From Clostridia bacterium (GTDB lineage Bacteria; Bacillota; Clostridia; Christensenellales; Aristaeellaceae): 64,000 bases of DNA. The translations under genes and the position numbers were made by a program. The notes below the pieces were generated by a model. It worked only from the letters and a program-made list of their open reading frames with translations. It searched no databases and was not told the origin of the DNA. This document shows positions 36,838-45,237 of the stretch, in pieces; the first letter of the stretch is position 1; each line of letters begins with the position of its first letter. The stretch spans positions 28,467-92,466 of the forward strand of contig JAFXQO010000047.1 in assembly GCA_017527065.1 (NCBI GenBank), written 5' to 3'.

Positions 36838-37692
36838 ATGAAGATCACGTTTTTAGGCACCGCCGCGGCCACGGCCTGCCCCTTGGTGTTCTGCCGCTGC
36901 CCGGTCTGCCGGCTGGCCTGGAAGACGGGCGGGCCGGATTTTCGACGGCGCTCCAGCGTCCTCATCGGCGACGATCTGCTGATCGACCTGGGCCCCGACC
37001 TGATGGGCTCCGCCTTCGCCTTCGGCGCGGACGTGAGCAAGATCCGCTTCCTGCTGCAGACCCATTCCCACTCAGACCACTTCGACGCCGGGCACCTGAT
37101 CACCCGCCTGCCGGACTACGCCACGGAGGATCCCCTGCCCCTGGAAATCTGCGCCTCGGCGGAGACGCTGCGGCACATGTCGGACGCCCTGGCCCGGGAG
37201 GAGACGGGCGCAACGCTCCTGGCGGAGGACTGGCAGGCCCGCCTGCGGCTTTCCATTCACCCCCTGCGCCACGGCGACAGCGTCACCCTGGGAAACCGCC
37301 GCGTGACCGCGGTGGAGAGCAATCACGACCCGCGGGACGGCTCGGCGCTCTACATCGTTGAGGAGGGCGGCCGCGCCTTTTTCTACGCCACGGACACCAT
37401 GCGCCTCACGGACCGCGCCTGGGCCCTCTTCCTGGAGCGGGGCTTCGCCTTCGACGCCATAGCCATCGACGCCACCTACGGGCCGGGCGCGCAGGGCGGC
37501 GGCCACCTTTCGGCGGACGAAGCCGCGGAGGAAATCGCCCGCATGCGCGCGGAAGGCATCCTCAAACCGGAAGGCCGGGCCTTCATCACCCACATCTCCC
37601 ACGAGGGCACGCCCCCGCACGCGGAGCTGGAGCGGTTCGGCCGCGAGCGCGGATTCGAGGTCGCGCGGGACGGCCTGACGCTGGAATTATAG
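36838..37692 (+). CDS. MBL-fold metallohydrolase, PhnP-like
   Basis: A 284-residue metallo-beta-lactamase-fold protein. Metal ligands are in THSHSDHFDAGH (HxHxDH), ESNHDP and ATDTM. Near the N terminus LVFCRCPVCRLAW carries a CxCxxC zinc-knuckle as in PhnP, a phosphodiesterase for cyclic ribose phosphates, and PqqB-like proteins. No phosphonate genes are nearby, so the substrate is open. ATG 36838 follows AGGAGG. Confidence 0.85.
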   Translation: MKITFLGTAAATACPLVFCRCPVCRLAWKTGGPDFRRRSSVLIGDDLLIDLGPDLMGSAFAFGADVSKIRFLLQTHSHSDHFDAGHLITRLPDYATEDPLPLEICASAETLRHMSDALAREETGATLLAEDWQARLRLSIHPLRHGDSVTLGNRRVTAVESNHDPRDGSALYIVEEGGRAFFYATDTMRLTDRAWALFLERGFAFDAIAIDATYGPGAQGGGHLSADEAAEEIARMRAEGILKPEGRAFITHISHEGTPPHAELERFGRERGFEVARDGLTLEL

Positions 37693-37707
37693 ACGGGCGG
37701 TTCCTCA

Positions 37708-37875
37708 TCATTTCAGCTTGTCAATGAGGAAATTGACGCCGCGCTCCAGCAGGCTGACCGCCGTGCGCAGGCCCGTTTCCAGCCCGCTCAGCACCCGCTC
37801 GTCCTGCAATACGCCGCTCTTCAGGAGCACCAGCAGGATGAGAACCACGATCACCAGCATGCCCAGCTTTTTCAA
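37708..37875 (-). CDS. very small membrane protein, 55 residues
   Basis: A short minus-strand frame: a basic start MKKLG, a strong hydrophobic helix (MLVIVVLILLVLL) and an amphipathic tail (GLRTAVSLLERGVNFLIDKLK). TTG 37875 is preferred because GGGAG lies nine bases before it; GTG 37884 is too close to that site. Codon use matches neighbouring genes. The function is unknown; its form resembles small membrane regulators. It is convergent with the PhnP-like gene. Confidence 0.5.
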   Translation of the reverse strand: MKKLGMLVIVVLILLVLLKSGVLQDERVLSGLETGLRTAVSLLERGVNFLIDKLK

Positions 37876-37946
37876 AGGCGTCACGCTCCCTTCGTAAAAA
37901 AACGATTATTCAAAACCACCGTCTTCTTTAATCCGCGAAAGTGTGT

Positions 37947-37952
37947 TATAAT
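37947..37952 (+). promoter_or_regulatory. -10 box of the 219-residue membrane protein gene
   Basis: A perfect TATAAT 34 bases before the ATG at 37986. A poor -35 candidate (TTCTTT, 37924-37929) is at 17-base spacing. Confidence 0.55.
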
Positions 37953-37985
37953 AGACCCATCATTTTCCACGGAGGTTCCCGAATC

Positions 37986-38645
37986 ATGGACAGACGGCTT
38001 TACAACCCGTATCTCGACGAACGCAAGCCCAGCACGGGGGGCAAGCTGGCCGTGCGCATACTGCTCATCGCCGCGGCGGTCACCGCGCTGCTGGTGGTGG
38101 CGCTCATCGCAATACCCGGCCAAACGCTGCTCGTCTGGTATTGGGTCTACATCGCGGCCATCGGCCTGCCGGTCATTCTCCTGTTGGTTGCCCTCGCCGT
38201 AAAGCTGCATCTGAGCATCCGCAAAAAAGTGCCGCGCATCATCATGACAGCTCTCGCCGCCATGCTCGCGCTTTTCGCCGTCACCACGACCTATACTCTC
38301 TGCATGATCTACGGCGAGATCGGCGCGAATCCCTGCGCCTATTACACCAATCACGACACCGGCAACCGCCTGGTCATCATGAAGGCGCTCGACATGGAAA
38401 ACTCAGACGAATCCAGCTGGGATAAAGTGTATTATTACGGCGCGTATCCCATGCGCAACAAATTCTTCTATTACCCGGGCTACACCGAGATGGTTTCCAC
38501 CGGCACCGGCATCGACTACGTGGAGTGGATCGACGGCGGCAATGGCGCGGCGGTGCACATCACAGACATCCACGGCGCGGAACAGGTGATTACCATCGAC
38601 TTCAACAACCCTTCGCCCGCGCAGGAGAGCGCCGGGGAGGAATAA
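37986..38645 (+). CDS. membrane protein with extracytoplasmic domain, function unknown
   Basis: A 219-residue protein. A short proline-rich cytoplasmic start is followed by three hydrophobic segments (about residues 18-40, 44-68 and 78-103). The remaining 115 residues are polar, with many Tyr and Asn and no cysteine cluster, and should lie outside the cell. ATG 37986 follows GGAGG. Transcribed alone between its promoter and terminator. No family is recognised. Confidence 0.7.
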   Translation: MDRRLYNPYLDERKPSTGGKLAVRILLIAAAVTALLVVALIAIPGQTLLVWYWVYIAAIGLPVILLLVALAVKLHLSIRKKVPRIIMTALAAMLALFAVTTTYTLCMIYGEIGANPCAYYTNHDTGNRLVIMKALDMENSDESSWDKVYYYGAYPMRNKFFYYPGYTEMVSTGTGIDYVEWIDGGNGAAVHITDIHGAEQVITIDFNNPSPAQESAGEE

Positions 38646-38667
38646 TACGTAATCGCAATATGCAAAT

Positions 38668-38700
38668 CGGGAGAAGCCGCGCGGCCTCTCCCGTTTTTTT
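38668..38700 (+). terminator. terminator
   Basis: CGGGAGA with AGCC pairs with GGCC and TCTCCCG, followed by seven T. On the minus strand it also marks the end of the Cys-rich gene that stops at 38700. Confidence 0.88.
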
Positions 38701-39164
38701 CATTCGCAGGGGCACCCCCGCGGCCTCAAATCGGGATACAGCGGCGGACAGGGCGGCGGTATCGGCCGGCAGGGCCGCCGGCGGCAGACAGGTTCCTCCT
38801 CGCAGCAAGCGCCCCGGCAGGGCAGCAGCACGCCCTCGGCCACGCGACCGTCGCATCCGTCGCCCATGCTCAGGAACACACGGCGGCGCACCAGGTTCTC
38901 CGGCGCGAACCCGCCCACAAAGCAGGTCAGCGCGGCTTCGCCCCGCCAGGCGGGCGCTTCGGCCAGCTCCAGTGGCGGGCAGCCGCAGCCGCCCTCCACC
39001 CACAGCCGGTAAAAATCCGGACAGGCGCCGCAGGGCAGGCCATGCACGCGCAGCTGCACCACGACGCCGCCCTCGCAGCATTGCAGCCGGATCTGCCCGT
39101 GCGCGCCGTGGAAGCGCGGCGTGCCCCGCAGCGGGGCCTGCACGCAGGAATCCAAGCCAAACAT
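38700..39164 (-). CDS. cysteine-rich protein, function unknown
   Basis: A 154-residue protein with about 15 cysteines, including CC pairs (LQCCEGG, GACCEEE) and a proline/cysteine/arginine-rich tail (RRRPCRPIPPPCPPLYPD). No signal peptide is present. ATG 39164 follows GGGAGGTGA. The middle part (GQIRLQCCEGGVVVQLRVHG, then FYRLWVEGGC) faintly recalls the Cu/Zn superoxide-dismutase-like proteins of Clostridia, but without the metal-binding histidines. A spore-coat or metal-handling role is possible; neither is shown. Confidence 0.55.
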   Translation of the reverse strand: MFGLDSCVQAPLRGTPRFHGAHGQIRLQCCEGGVVVQLRVHGLPCGACPDFYRLWVEGGCGCPPLELAEAPAWRGEAALTCFVGGFAPENLVRRRVFLSMGDGCDGRVAEGVLLPCRGACCEEEPVCRRRPCRPIPPPCPPLYPDLRPRGCPCE

Positions 39165-39259
39165 TTCATTCACCTCCCGTCCATGCTATGCGGCAGGAGC
39201 CGGAAGGCGTGAAGAAAGAAGGAAGGAAACCGCGACGCCGCGTCCCCTTCCCCGCTCCG

Positions 39260-40153
39260 TTACGCGTTGATCTGGTGGTTGCCCTCGACGCGCTGCATGG
39301 GCACCTCCGTTTTGATGTGATCCGGCGGCGATTCGAGCTGCTGCGGGTCGTTGATGTAGCCCACGACGGTGCTGAACATGCGCGCGAAAACGCCGCCCGA
39401 GGCGATGCGCTCGTCGATGACCACGCCAACGGGCATGATGCGCTTGCTGCGGCAGGTGCCGTCGTTGTTCCGGAACACCTTCTGCTCGGGCCGGCCCATG
39501 GTGACGAACATGCTGTTGGTGCCGAAGTCGTAGATGTGGTGATAGATGTAGTTCATGCCGATGGAGGCCATGTTGCTGATCCAGAGGCTTGTGTGGAAGG
39601 GGCTGGCCTCATGGATGAAGCGGGGCATCAGGCCGTGATTGTCCAAATGCCGCGCGATGAATACCACGAAATTCGGCAGATAGGGCACCTTCATCAGCGC
39701 CCGCGCCAGGGCGTCGGTCTTGTTGACCGCTTCCGGCACGCGGGCCCGCTCGATGGCCTCCTCCAGGCGTTGGCTCACGTCGAAGATGGTGTCGTCCATG
39801 TTAAACTGCACCTTGCACAGCGATTCCTTGACGGAATCGTCGTTTGTCTTGCGCAGCGTGACGAACGACACGCAGAAGTGATTGCGCGCATACAGCTTGC
39901 CGTTCATGATGAAGCGGTTCATCTCCGGATAATCGCACAGCATGCGCACATACGCCGCGATGATCATGCTCATATGGGTCACGTTGTGGCCCTCGCGGCG
40001 CTTCTCGCGGATGTAGCGCGTCATCTGGTCGAAGTCCAGCTCCTCCTTCGTTTGAACCAGCGCGTCGAAACGGCGCGGCATGATATAAGGCGTAAACTGC
40101 ACGATCGGGTCGATGCCCTTCACGAGGCTGCCGTCGGGCCTTTTTCCAAACAT
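39260..40153 (-). CDS. E2-type (2-oxoacid dehydrogenase) acyltransferase-fold protein, altered active site
   Basis: A 297-residue protein with the trimeric CoA-dependent acyltransferase fold and no lipoyl domain or subunit-binding domain. Family landmarks are HMSMIIAAYVRML near residue 80, SFHTS-like SPFHTSLWISNMASIG, and the C-terminal catalytic block. There the canonical HRxxDG reads ERIASG (248-253): the catalytic His is Glu and the Asp is Ser. A clostridial subfamily with Glu at the first position is known to me, but the Ser is further divergence. No dehydrogenase complex genes are adjacent. It may bind an acyl-CoA or be regulatory. Confidence 0.7.
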   Translation of the reverse strand: MFGKRPDGSLVKGIDPIVQFTPYIMPRRFDALVQTKEELDFDQMTRYIREKRREGHNVTHMSMIIAAYVRMLCDYPEMNRFIMNGKLYARNHFCVSFVTLRKTNDDSVKESLCKVQFNMDDTIFDVSQRLEEAIERARVPEAVNKTDALARALMKVPYLPNFVVFIARHLDNHGLMPRFIHEASPFHTSLWISNMASIGMNYIYHHIYDFGTNSMFVTMGRPEQKVFRNNDGTCRSKRIMPVGVVIDERIASGGVFARMFSTVVGYINDPQQLESPPDHIKTEVPMQRVEGNHQINA

Positions 40154-40208
40154 AGCATCATTTCCTTTTCACCAGTGTCAAAAAAGACCATTTTAATGGG
40201 ATGCCATT

Positions 40209-40237
40209 ATTAAATCACAACCGGCGGCTCCCGTCAA
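40209..40237 (-). promoter_or_regulatory. promoter of the E2-type gene
   Basis: On the minus strand TTGACG (40237-40232) and TTTAAT (40214-40209) are 17 bases apart, 56 bases before the start codon. Confidence 0.7.
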
Positions 40238-40398
40238 GAACATGGCTCAAATTTGTCGAAATCGTAAGATGGGCCGCCCGCAGACCGCGATGTGGTTGTA
40301 TGGGCCCGTCCATCTTCCAAAATACGCGCGTCCCGCGCCTCATTCGCCCCATTGTTCACAGTTTGTTAAAAACTTATTCAAACCTGACGGTACTCTAT

Positions 40399-40408
40399 TT
40401 GCTATAAT
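40399..40408 (+). promoter_or_regulatory. extended -10 promoter of the Gld-like operon
   Basis: TTTGCTATAAT includes a TGn extension and a perfect TATAAT (40403-40408), 29 bases before the ATG. No good -35 box is visible, which fits extended -10 promoters. The rest of the 284-base gap (40154-40437) shows only the opposing promoter. Confidence 0.65.
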
Positions 40409-40437
40409 ATTTCGCAGAGAAAGGAGAGACCTGCCCA

Positions 40438-41385
40438 ATGATTGAAATCCAAAACGTATCCAAGCGTTACGGCAATAAGCTCGCCGTGAACGACGTCAGC
40501 TTCACCATCAAAAAGGGTGAGATCCTCGGATTCCTGGGCCGCAACGGCGCCGGCAAGAGCACCACAATGAACATCGTGACCGGCTATATCTCCGCCAGCG
40601 CCGGCCGCGTGCTGCTCGACGGCTACGACATCCTCGAAAACCCGCGCGAATTCAAGCGCCGCATCGGGTACCTCCCCGAGATGCCGCCGCTCTATATGGA
40701 TATGACCGTGGACGAATACCTCAAATTTGTCTGCGCCATCAAGGACGTCAAGAAGAGCTACGTCAAGTCCCACCTGGACGACATCACCGAGCTCATCCGC
40801 ATCACGGACGTGCGCGGACGCCTGATCAAGAACCTCTCCAAGGGCTACAAGCAGCGCGTGGGCATGGCGCAGGCGCTGGTGGGCAACCCCGAGGTCGTCA
40901 TCATGGACGAGCCCACCGTCGGCCTCGACCCGAAGCAGATCATCGAGATCCGCAAGCTCATCAAGCAGCTGGGCGAGGATCACACCATCGTGCTCTCCAG
41001 CCATATCCTGCACGAGGTGGCCGACGTTTGCGAGCGCGTGGTCATCATCAACCAGGGCAAGATCGTGGCGCAGGACACGCTGGATAACCTCACCAAGAAC
41101 ATCTCCGACTCCAGCCGCTTCCGCCTGCGCATCGCCGGCCCCGAACGCGAAGTCCAGAAGATCATCCGCGAGCTGCCCGGCACCCGCACGGTCGACGAGA
41201 TGGGCAGCAAGGAGCCCGATTCCTACGACTTCCTCGTGGAGGCGGACCGCAACGCCGATATCCGCCGTCCCCTGTTCACCCAGATGTCCAAGCTGGGCTA
41301 CCCCATCCTGATGCTGCGCCCGATGGACATCGAACTGGAGGACATCTTCCTGCAGCTGACAACTGACAAAGGGGAGGAGCAGTAA
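40438..41385 (+). CDS. ABC exporter ATP-binding protein, GldA-like
   Basis: A 315-residue ATPase of the ABC-2 exporter type. Walker A is GRNGAGKST (34-42), the signature is LSKGYKQRVGMAQ, Walker B is VVIMDEPTVGLD and the switch is SSHILHEV. A C-terminal domain of about 90 residues follows. Its best context match is GldA of the gliding-motility transporter family, because the next genes look like GldF and GldG. Gliding is not expected in Clostridia; such systems there have no established role. The permease starts two bases after its stop. Confidence 0.85.
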   Translation: MIEIQNVSKRYGNKLAVNDVSFTIKKGEILGFLGRNGAGKSTTMNIVTGYISASAGRVLLDGYDILENPREFKRRIGYLPEMPPLYMDMTVDEYLKFVCAIKDVKKSYVKSHLDDITELIRITDVRGRLIKNLSKGYKQRVGMAQALVGNPEVVIMDEPTVGLDPKQIIEIRKLIKQLGEDHTIVLSSHILHEVADVCERVVIINQGKIVAQDTLDNLTKNISDSSRFRLRIAGPEREVQKIIRELPGTRTVDEMGSKEPDSYDFLVEADRNADIRRPLFTQMSKLGYPILMLRPMDIELEDIFLQLTTDKGEEQ

Positions 41386-41387
41386 CC

Positions 41388-42110
41388 ATGCTTGCGATTT
41401 GGAAACGTGAGATTCAAAACTACTTCCTGACCTCCATCGGCTATGTCTTCATGGGTATCTTTCTGCTGGTGGGCGGCGTTATGTTTTTCCTGAGCAATAT
41501 CTATTACTCCTCCGCCAGCCTCTCCGGCATGCTGGGCAACCTGAACTACCTGTTCATGCTGATCGTACCCATCCTGACGATGAAGCTCCTGAGCGAGGAG
41601 AAGCGCAACAAGTCCGACCAGCTGCTGCTCACCTCGCCCCGCTCCATCTGGGACATCATCCTGGGCAAGTTCCTGGCCGCCTGCACCGTGATCGTCATTT
41701 CCACCGCGGTCACGCTGCTCTACGTGGTCATCCTGGCGGTGTATTGCGACAAGACCTACCCCGCCCTGATCGCCACCAATTACCTGGGCTTCCTCCTGCT
41801 GGGCTTCAGCTACGTGGCCATCGGCGTGCTGATGAGCGCCCTGACGGAAAATCAGGTGTCTGCGGCTGTGCTGACCATCGGCGTCAACCTGTTCCTGCAG
41901 ATCCTCGAAAGCGTCGGCTCCTCCATCACCATTCCCGGCCTCTCCTTCCTGAACACCGTGATTTCCTGGCTGAGCCTCTACAAGCGCTACAACGACTTCT
42001 CCGGCGGCATCCTCAGCTTCGCGAACGTGATCTATTACATCTCGTTCTGCGGCGTGATGCTGTTCCTGGCCGTTCGCGTGATCGACAAGAGAAGATGGAG
42101 TGAGGGTTGA
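41388..42110 (+). CDS. ABC-2 type permease, GldF-like
   Basis: A 240-residue six-helix permease beginning IWKREIQNYFLTSIGYVFMG, the typical ABC-2/GldF start, with the ILTMKLLSEEKRNKSDQLLLTSP motif (a conserved exporter block) after the second helix. It is the membrane channel for the GldA-like ATPase. ATG 41388 follows GGGGAGGAGC. Its stop overlaps the TTG codon of the next frame. Confidence 0.87.
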   Translation: MLAIWKREIQNYFLTSIGYVFMGIFLLVGGVMFFLSNIYYSSASLSGMLGNLNYLFMLIVPILTMKLLSEEKRNKSDQLLLTSPRSIWDIILGKFLAACTVIVISTAVTLLYVVILAVYCDKTYPALIATNYLGFLLLGFSYVAIGVLMSALTENQVSAAVLTIGVNLFLQILESVGSSITIPGLSFLNTVISWLSLYKRYNDFSGGILSFANVIYYISFCGVMLFLAVRVIDKRRWSEG

Positions 42111-42115
42111 GCACT

Positions 42116-43588
42116 ATGAGCATGAATAACGAAAAGAAAGCCAAGAGCAAGCTCAGCGCCCTGCTGGGCCAGCGCAAATTCCGCTACGGCGCGTACGCCA
42201 CCATCCTGACCGTCGTCGTCATCGCCGTCGTGATCCTGCTGAACGTGGTCCTCGGCGCCATCGAAACCAACTGGGCGCTGGGCATCGACGTGACCGCCAT
42301 CAACGCGACCGACTTCGACGACGCCACCTACGAGATCCTGAAAGGCGTCACTGAAGACGTGCGCGTCTACACCGTCTACCAGACCAGCACCGCCACCGCG
42401 TCCCGCGTGCAGGTCGACAGCGTGCTGGAGAAATACCACGCGCTGAACAACCATGTCATCCTCGGCAGCATCGACCCCGTGAAGGAACCCACCCGCATCA
42501 ACAAGCTCGCGGGCGACACCAACCTGAGCGAGGGCGCCGTGATCGTGACCAACGCGGATGAGACCCGCGTGAAGCTGATCAACCGCAGCGACTACTCCTA
42601 CAGTCAGACCTTCGCCAACAACACCTACTCCATCTTCGACCTCGAATCCAAGATGACGAGCGCCCTGGTGTATGTGACCAGCACGGCCACGCCCCGCGTG
42701 TTCTTCCTGGCGGGCCATGGCGAGTATGACCGGGAGACCAACTTCCGCTACCTGACCAGCGGCTTGCAGCAGCGCAACTACGACGTGGCCACCCTCAACC
42801 TGCTGACCGACGACGTGACCCTCGCCAGCGGCGACACCGTGGTCATCACCAATCCCTCCCGCGACCTGGACGACAGCGAATACGAAACCCTGCGCGACTG
42901 GCTGATGGACGGCGGCCGCCTGCTGGTGGCCTTCGACTACACGGTCGACACCTCCATCCTGCCCAACTTCAACCGCCTGCTGGATTACTACCAGCTCTCC
43001 TTCGGCGACGGCGTCATCAACGAGAATGAATCCGCCACCGGCAACTACGTCAGCTACGGCACGCTGTACCTGCGCCCGAACATGGACGCCGAACACCAGA
43101 TCACCTCCAGCATGGCTGAAACCCGCCAGCTGATCATCCCGCAGGTGCGCCCGATCAACGAGGTCGCCGTGCCTGAGTCCGGCTTCCTGTACACCAAGCT
43201 GCTCACCACCTCGAACGGCGCGGTGGTCGTGAACAGCGACAGCACCAGCACGCCCGGCACCCAGACCGTGGCCATGTCCGCCGTCAGATACGACAACAAC
43301 GACGGCTCCAAGGACATCCGCATCATCCTGCTGGGCAGCAACTACCTGATGCTCGACACGCAGCTGCTGTATTCTACCGACAACATCTACTTCACCATCA
43401 ACGCCTTCGACTGGCTGGTCAACAGCGACAGCACCGTGAAGATCACCTCCAAGTACGCGGCCGACAGCGTGCTGCGCATTCCTGACGCCACCACAGCCTG
43501 GGTGCTGGCCGCCATCGTGGTGGTCGCCATCCCGCTGATTGTGCTGGTGGTCGGCATCGTGGTGTGGATCAAGAGGAGGCGCCTGTAA
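42116..43588 (+). CDS. GldG-like membrane protein of an ABC exporter
   Basis: A 490-residue protein with an N-terminal helix (about residues 27-47), a large extracytoplasmic region and a C-terminal helix (WVLAAIVVVAIPLIVLVVG) followed by KRRRL. The core resembles GldG/ABC-type uncharacterised transport proteins: VTEDVRVYTVYQTST, FFLAGHGEYDRET, and VVITNPSRDLDDSEYETLRDW, an ItrA/Rossmann-like layout. ATG 42116 fits the GAGGG site nine bases before it better than TTG 42107. It overlaps the next gene by one base. It probably works with the two preceding proteins, possibly binding the exported substrate. Confidence 0.82.
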   Translation: MSMNNEKKAKSKLSALLGQRKFRYGAYATILTVVVIAVVILLNVVLGAIETNWALGIDVTAINATDFDDATYEILKGVTEDVRVYTVYQTSTATASRVQVDSVLEKYHALNNHVILGSIDPVKEPTRINKLAGDTNLSEGAVIVTNADETRVKLINRSDYSYSQTFANNTYSIFDLESKMTSALVYVTSTATPRVFFLAGHGEYDRETNFRYLTSGLQQRNYDVATLNLLTDDVTLASGDTVVITNPSRDLDDSEYETLRDWLMDGGRLLVAFDYTVDTSILPNFNRLLDYYQLSFGDGVINENESATGNYVSYGTLYLRPNMDAEHQITSSMAETRQLIIPQVRPINEVAVPESGFLYTKLLTTSNGAVVVNSDSTSTPGTQTVAMSAVRYDNNDGSKDIRIILLGSNYLMLDTQLLYSTDNIYFTINAFDWLVNSDSTVKITSKYAADSVLRIPDATTAWVLAAIVVVAIPLIVLVVGIVVWIKRRRL

Positions 43589-45168
43589 TGGAGCGGAACG
43601 ACAAGAACGAAGCCCCGCTGAAAAAGCTGGCCTCCGCGCAGGACCTGCGCGGCAGCAAGAGCGGCACGGGGCCGGAGGGCAAGGGCCAAAAGCGCAAGCT
43701 GCTCCTGCCCATCCTGGCCGCCGTGGTGGTGCTGGGGCTGGCCGTGGGCGCGTATTTCGCCGCGCAGAACATGATACCCGCCGAAGACCCCAACGCCGAA
43801 CCCACCGCCGCCCCCTACACGAATGAAACGGTGAAGCTGATCGCCGACTCCCGCAGCAACGTCGCTTCCGTCACCGTCGCGCTGGCGGACGGCGAAACCT
43901 ACACCATCCTGAACAACAACAAGTACAACGAGGACGGCTCCCGCATTGATCTGGCTGAGGGCGAAAAGAGTTACGCCATCAAGGACCTGGAGACCTTCGA
44001 CCTCAACCAGACCACGGCGGATACCATCATCGGCTACGCGGCCAACCTGACCGCCAGCAAGATGGTCGCCGACAACGCGGAAAACCTGGCCGACTACGGC
44101 CTCGACAAGCCGCGTTCCACCGTGACCATGACCTATAAGGACGGCAAAACCACCACCTGGATCATCGGCGGCCAGGCTCCCACCAGCACCGGCTCTTACT
44201 TCGCCGAAAAGGGCAGCAAGGCCGTGTTCCTGGTCTACTCCTCCGCCGTGACCAACCTCACCTCCACCCGCAACGCGCTGCACACGGTCAACATGCCCTG
44301 GACCATCGCCGACACGACCGCGATCCAGAAGCTGCTGGTCGAGGCCGAGGGCCGCGAGACCATCGAGCTGGGCTACGCCGAAAGCAGCGAAACCAACCTG
44401 AGCATCTCCACCCTGCGCCTGCTGCAGCCCTTCGAGTACGGCGCGCACATGGATCGCGCGGACGAGATGTTCCAGGGCGCCGCGGCGCTCACCATCAGCG
44501 GCTACGCGGGCGAGCTGGGCGAGCTTGAGAACACCGGCCTGGAGGACGGCGGCGCGCAGGTCAGGGTGACGGTGACCGTCGCCCTGGACAGCGAGAACAC
44601 CGCCGAGTACGTCTACCGCCTCGGCGGGTTCGCCAGCGCCACCCAGCGCTACGTCCAGATCGACGATACCGACGCCGTGTACCTCACCGACACCTCCAAC
44701 GTGGCCTTCCTCGACAACGCCACGCCCGGCTACCTGGTCGACCTGTTTGCCAATCTGGTCTATGTCGACCGCGTGGATTCCCTCGACGTCACCACCGCGA
44801 CCGACAGCTGGAACATCAGCATCGAGCGCGAGGAGGTCGAAGGCAAGACCAAGCCGCAGGATCACTTCTTCTTCGACGGCAAGCCCGCCGACGAGAGCCT
44901 GTCGCGCAAGCTATACCAGGTCATCATCGGCACCATGAACAGCAAGCTCTCCGAAGACTACCACATCGACGGCGACGTCTACTGCACCGTGAAGTACACG
45001 CTGAACGTGGAGCCCGGCGAGATGGTCATCGAGTACCTTGAGTACGACAACGACTACCTCGCCCTGCGGCGCGACGGCCTCACGCTCTTCCTCATCAAGC
45101 GGGAGAACGTGGACGCCATGATCACCGCGCTGAACCAGTTCCGCGACGGAACCTTCAATCCCTCCTGA
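43588..45168 (+). CDS. DUF4340-like membrane-anchored protein
   Basis: A 526-residue protein: a basic cytoplasmic start, one membrane helix (about residues 39-60, LLLPILAAVVVLGLAVGAYF) and a long extracytoplasmic part made of repeating beta-rich units. DUF4340 hallmarks are LADYGLDKPRSTVTMTYKDG, IGGQAPTSTGSYFA and the valine/leucine-rich LHTVNMPW region. DUF4340 proteins regularly accompany GldF/GldG-like transporters; their function is unknown. ATG 43588 shares one base with the upstream stop (TAATG) behind AGGAGG. Confidence 0.82.
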   Translation: MERNDKNEAPLKKLASAQDLRGSKSGTGPEGKGQKRKLLLPILAAVVVLGLAVGAYFAAQNMIPAEDPNAEPTAAPYTNETVKLIADSRSNVASVTVALADGETYTILNNNKYNEDGSRIDLAEGEKSYAIKDLETFDLNQTTADTIIGYAANLTASKMVADNAENLADYGLDKPRSTVTMTYKDGKTTTWIIGGQAPTSTGSYFAEKGSKAVFLVYSSAVTNLTSTRNALHTVNMPWTIADTTAIQKLLVEAEGRETIELGYAESSETNLSISTLRLLQPFEYGAHMDRADEMFQGAAALTISGYAGELGELENTGLEDGGAQVRVTVTVALDSENTAEYVYRLGGFASATQRYVQIDDTDAVYLTDTSNVAFLDNATPGYLVDLFANLVYVDRVDSLDVTTATDSWNISIEREEVEGKTKPQDHFFFDGKPADESLSRKLYQVIIGTMNSKLSEDYHIDGDVYCTVKYTLNVEPGEMVIEYLEYDNDYLALRRDGLTLFLIKRENVDAMITALNQFRDGTFNPS

Positions 45169-45182
45169 TGATCCAAAACGCG

Positions 45183-45218
45183 CGAAACGCGGCGAGCCAA
45201 ACGGCTCGCCGCGTTTCG
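45183..45218. terminator. bidirectional terminator between Gld-like and uxu operons
   Basis: CGAAACGCGGCGAGCC pairs with GGCTCGCCGCGTTTCG across AAAC, a perfect 16-base stem. Flanking AAAAC and GTTATG sequences allow use from both sides. Confidence 0.88.
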
Positions 45219-45237
45219 TTATGCGTTTATTCGTTTA

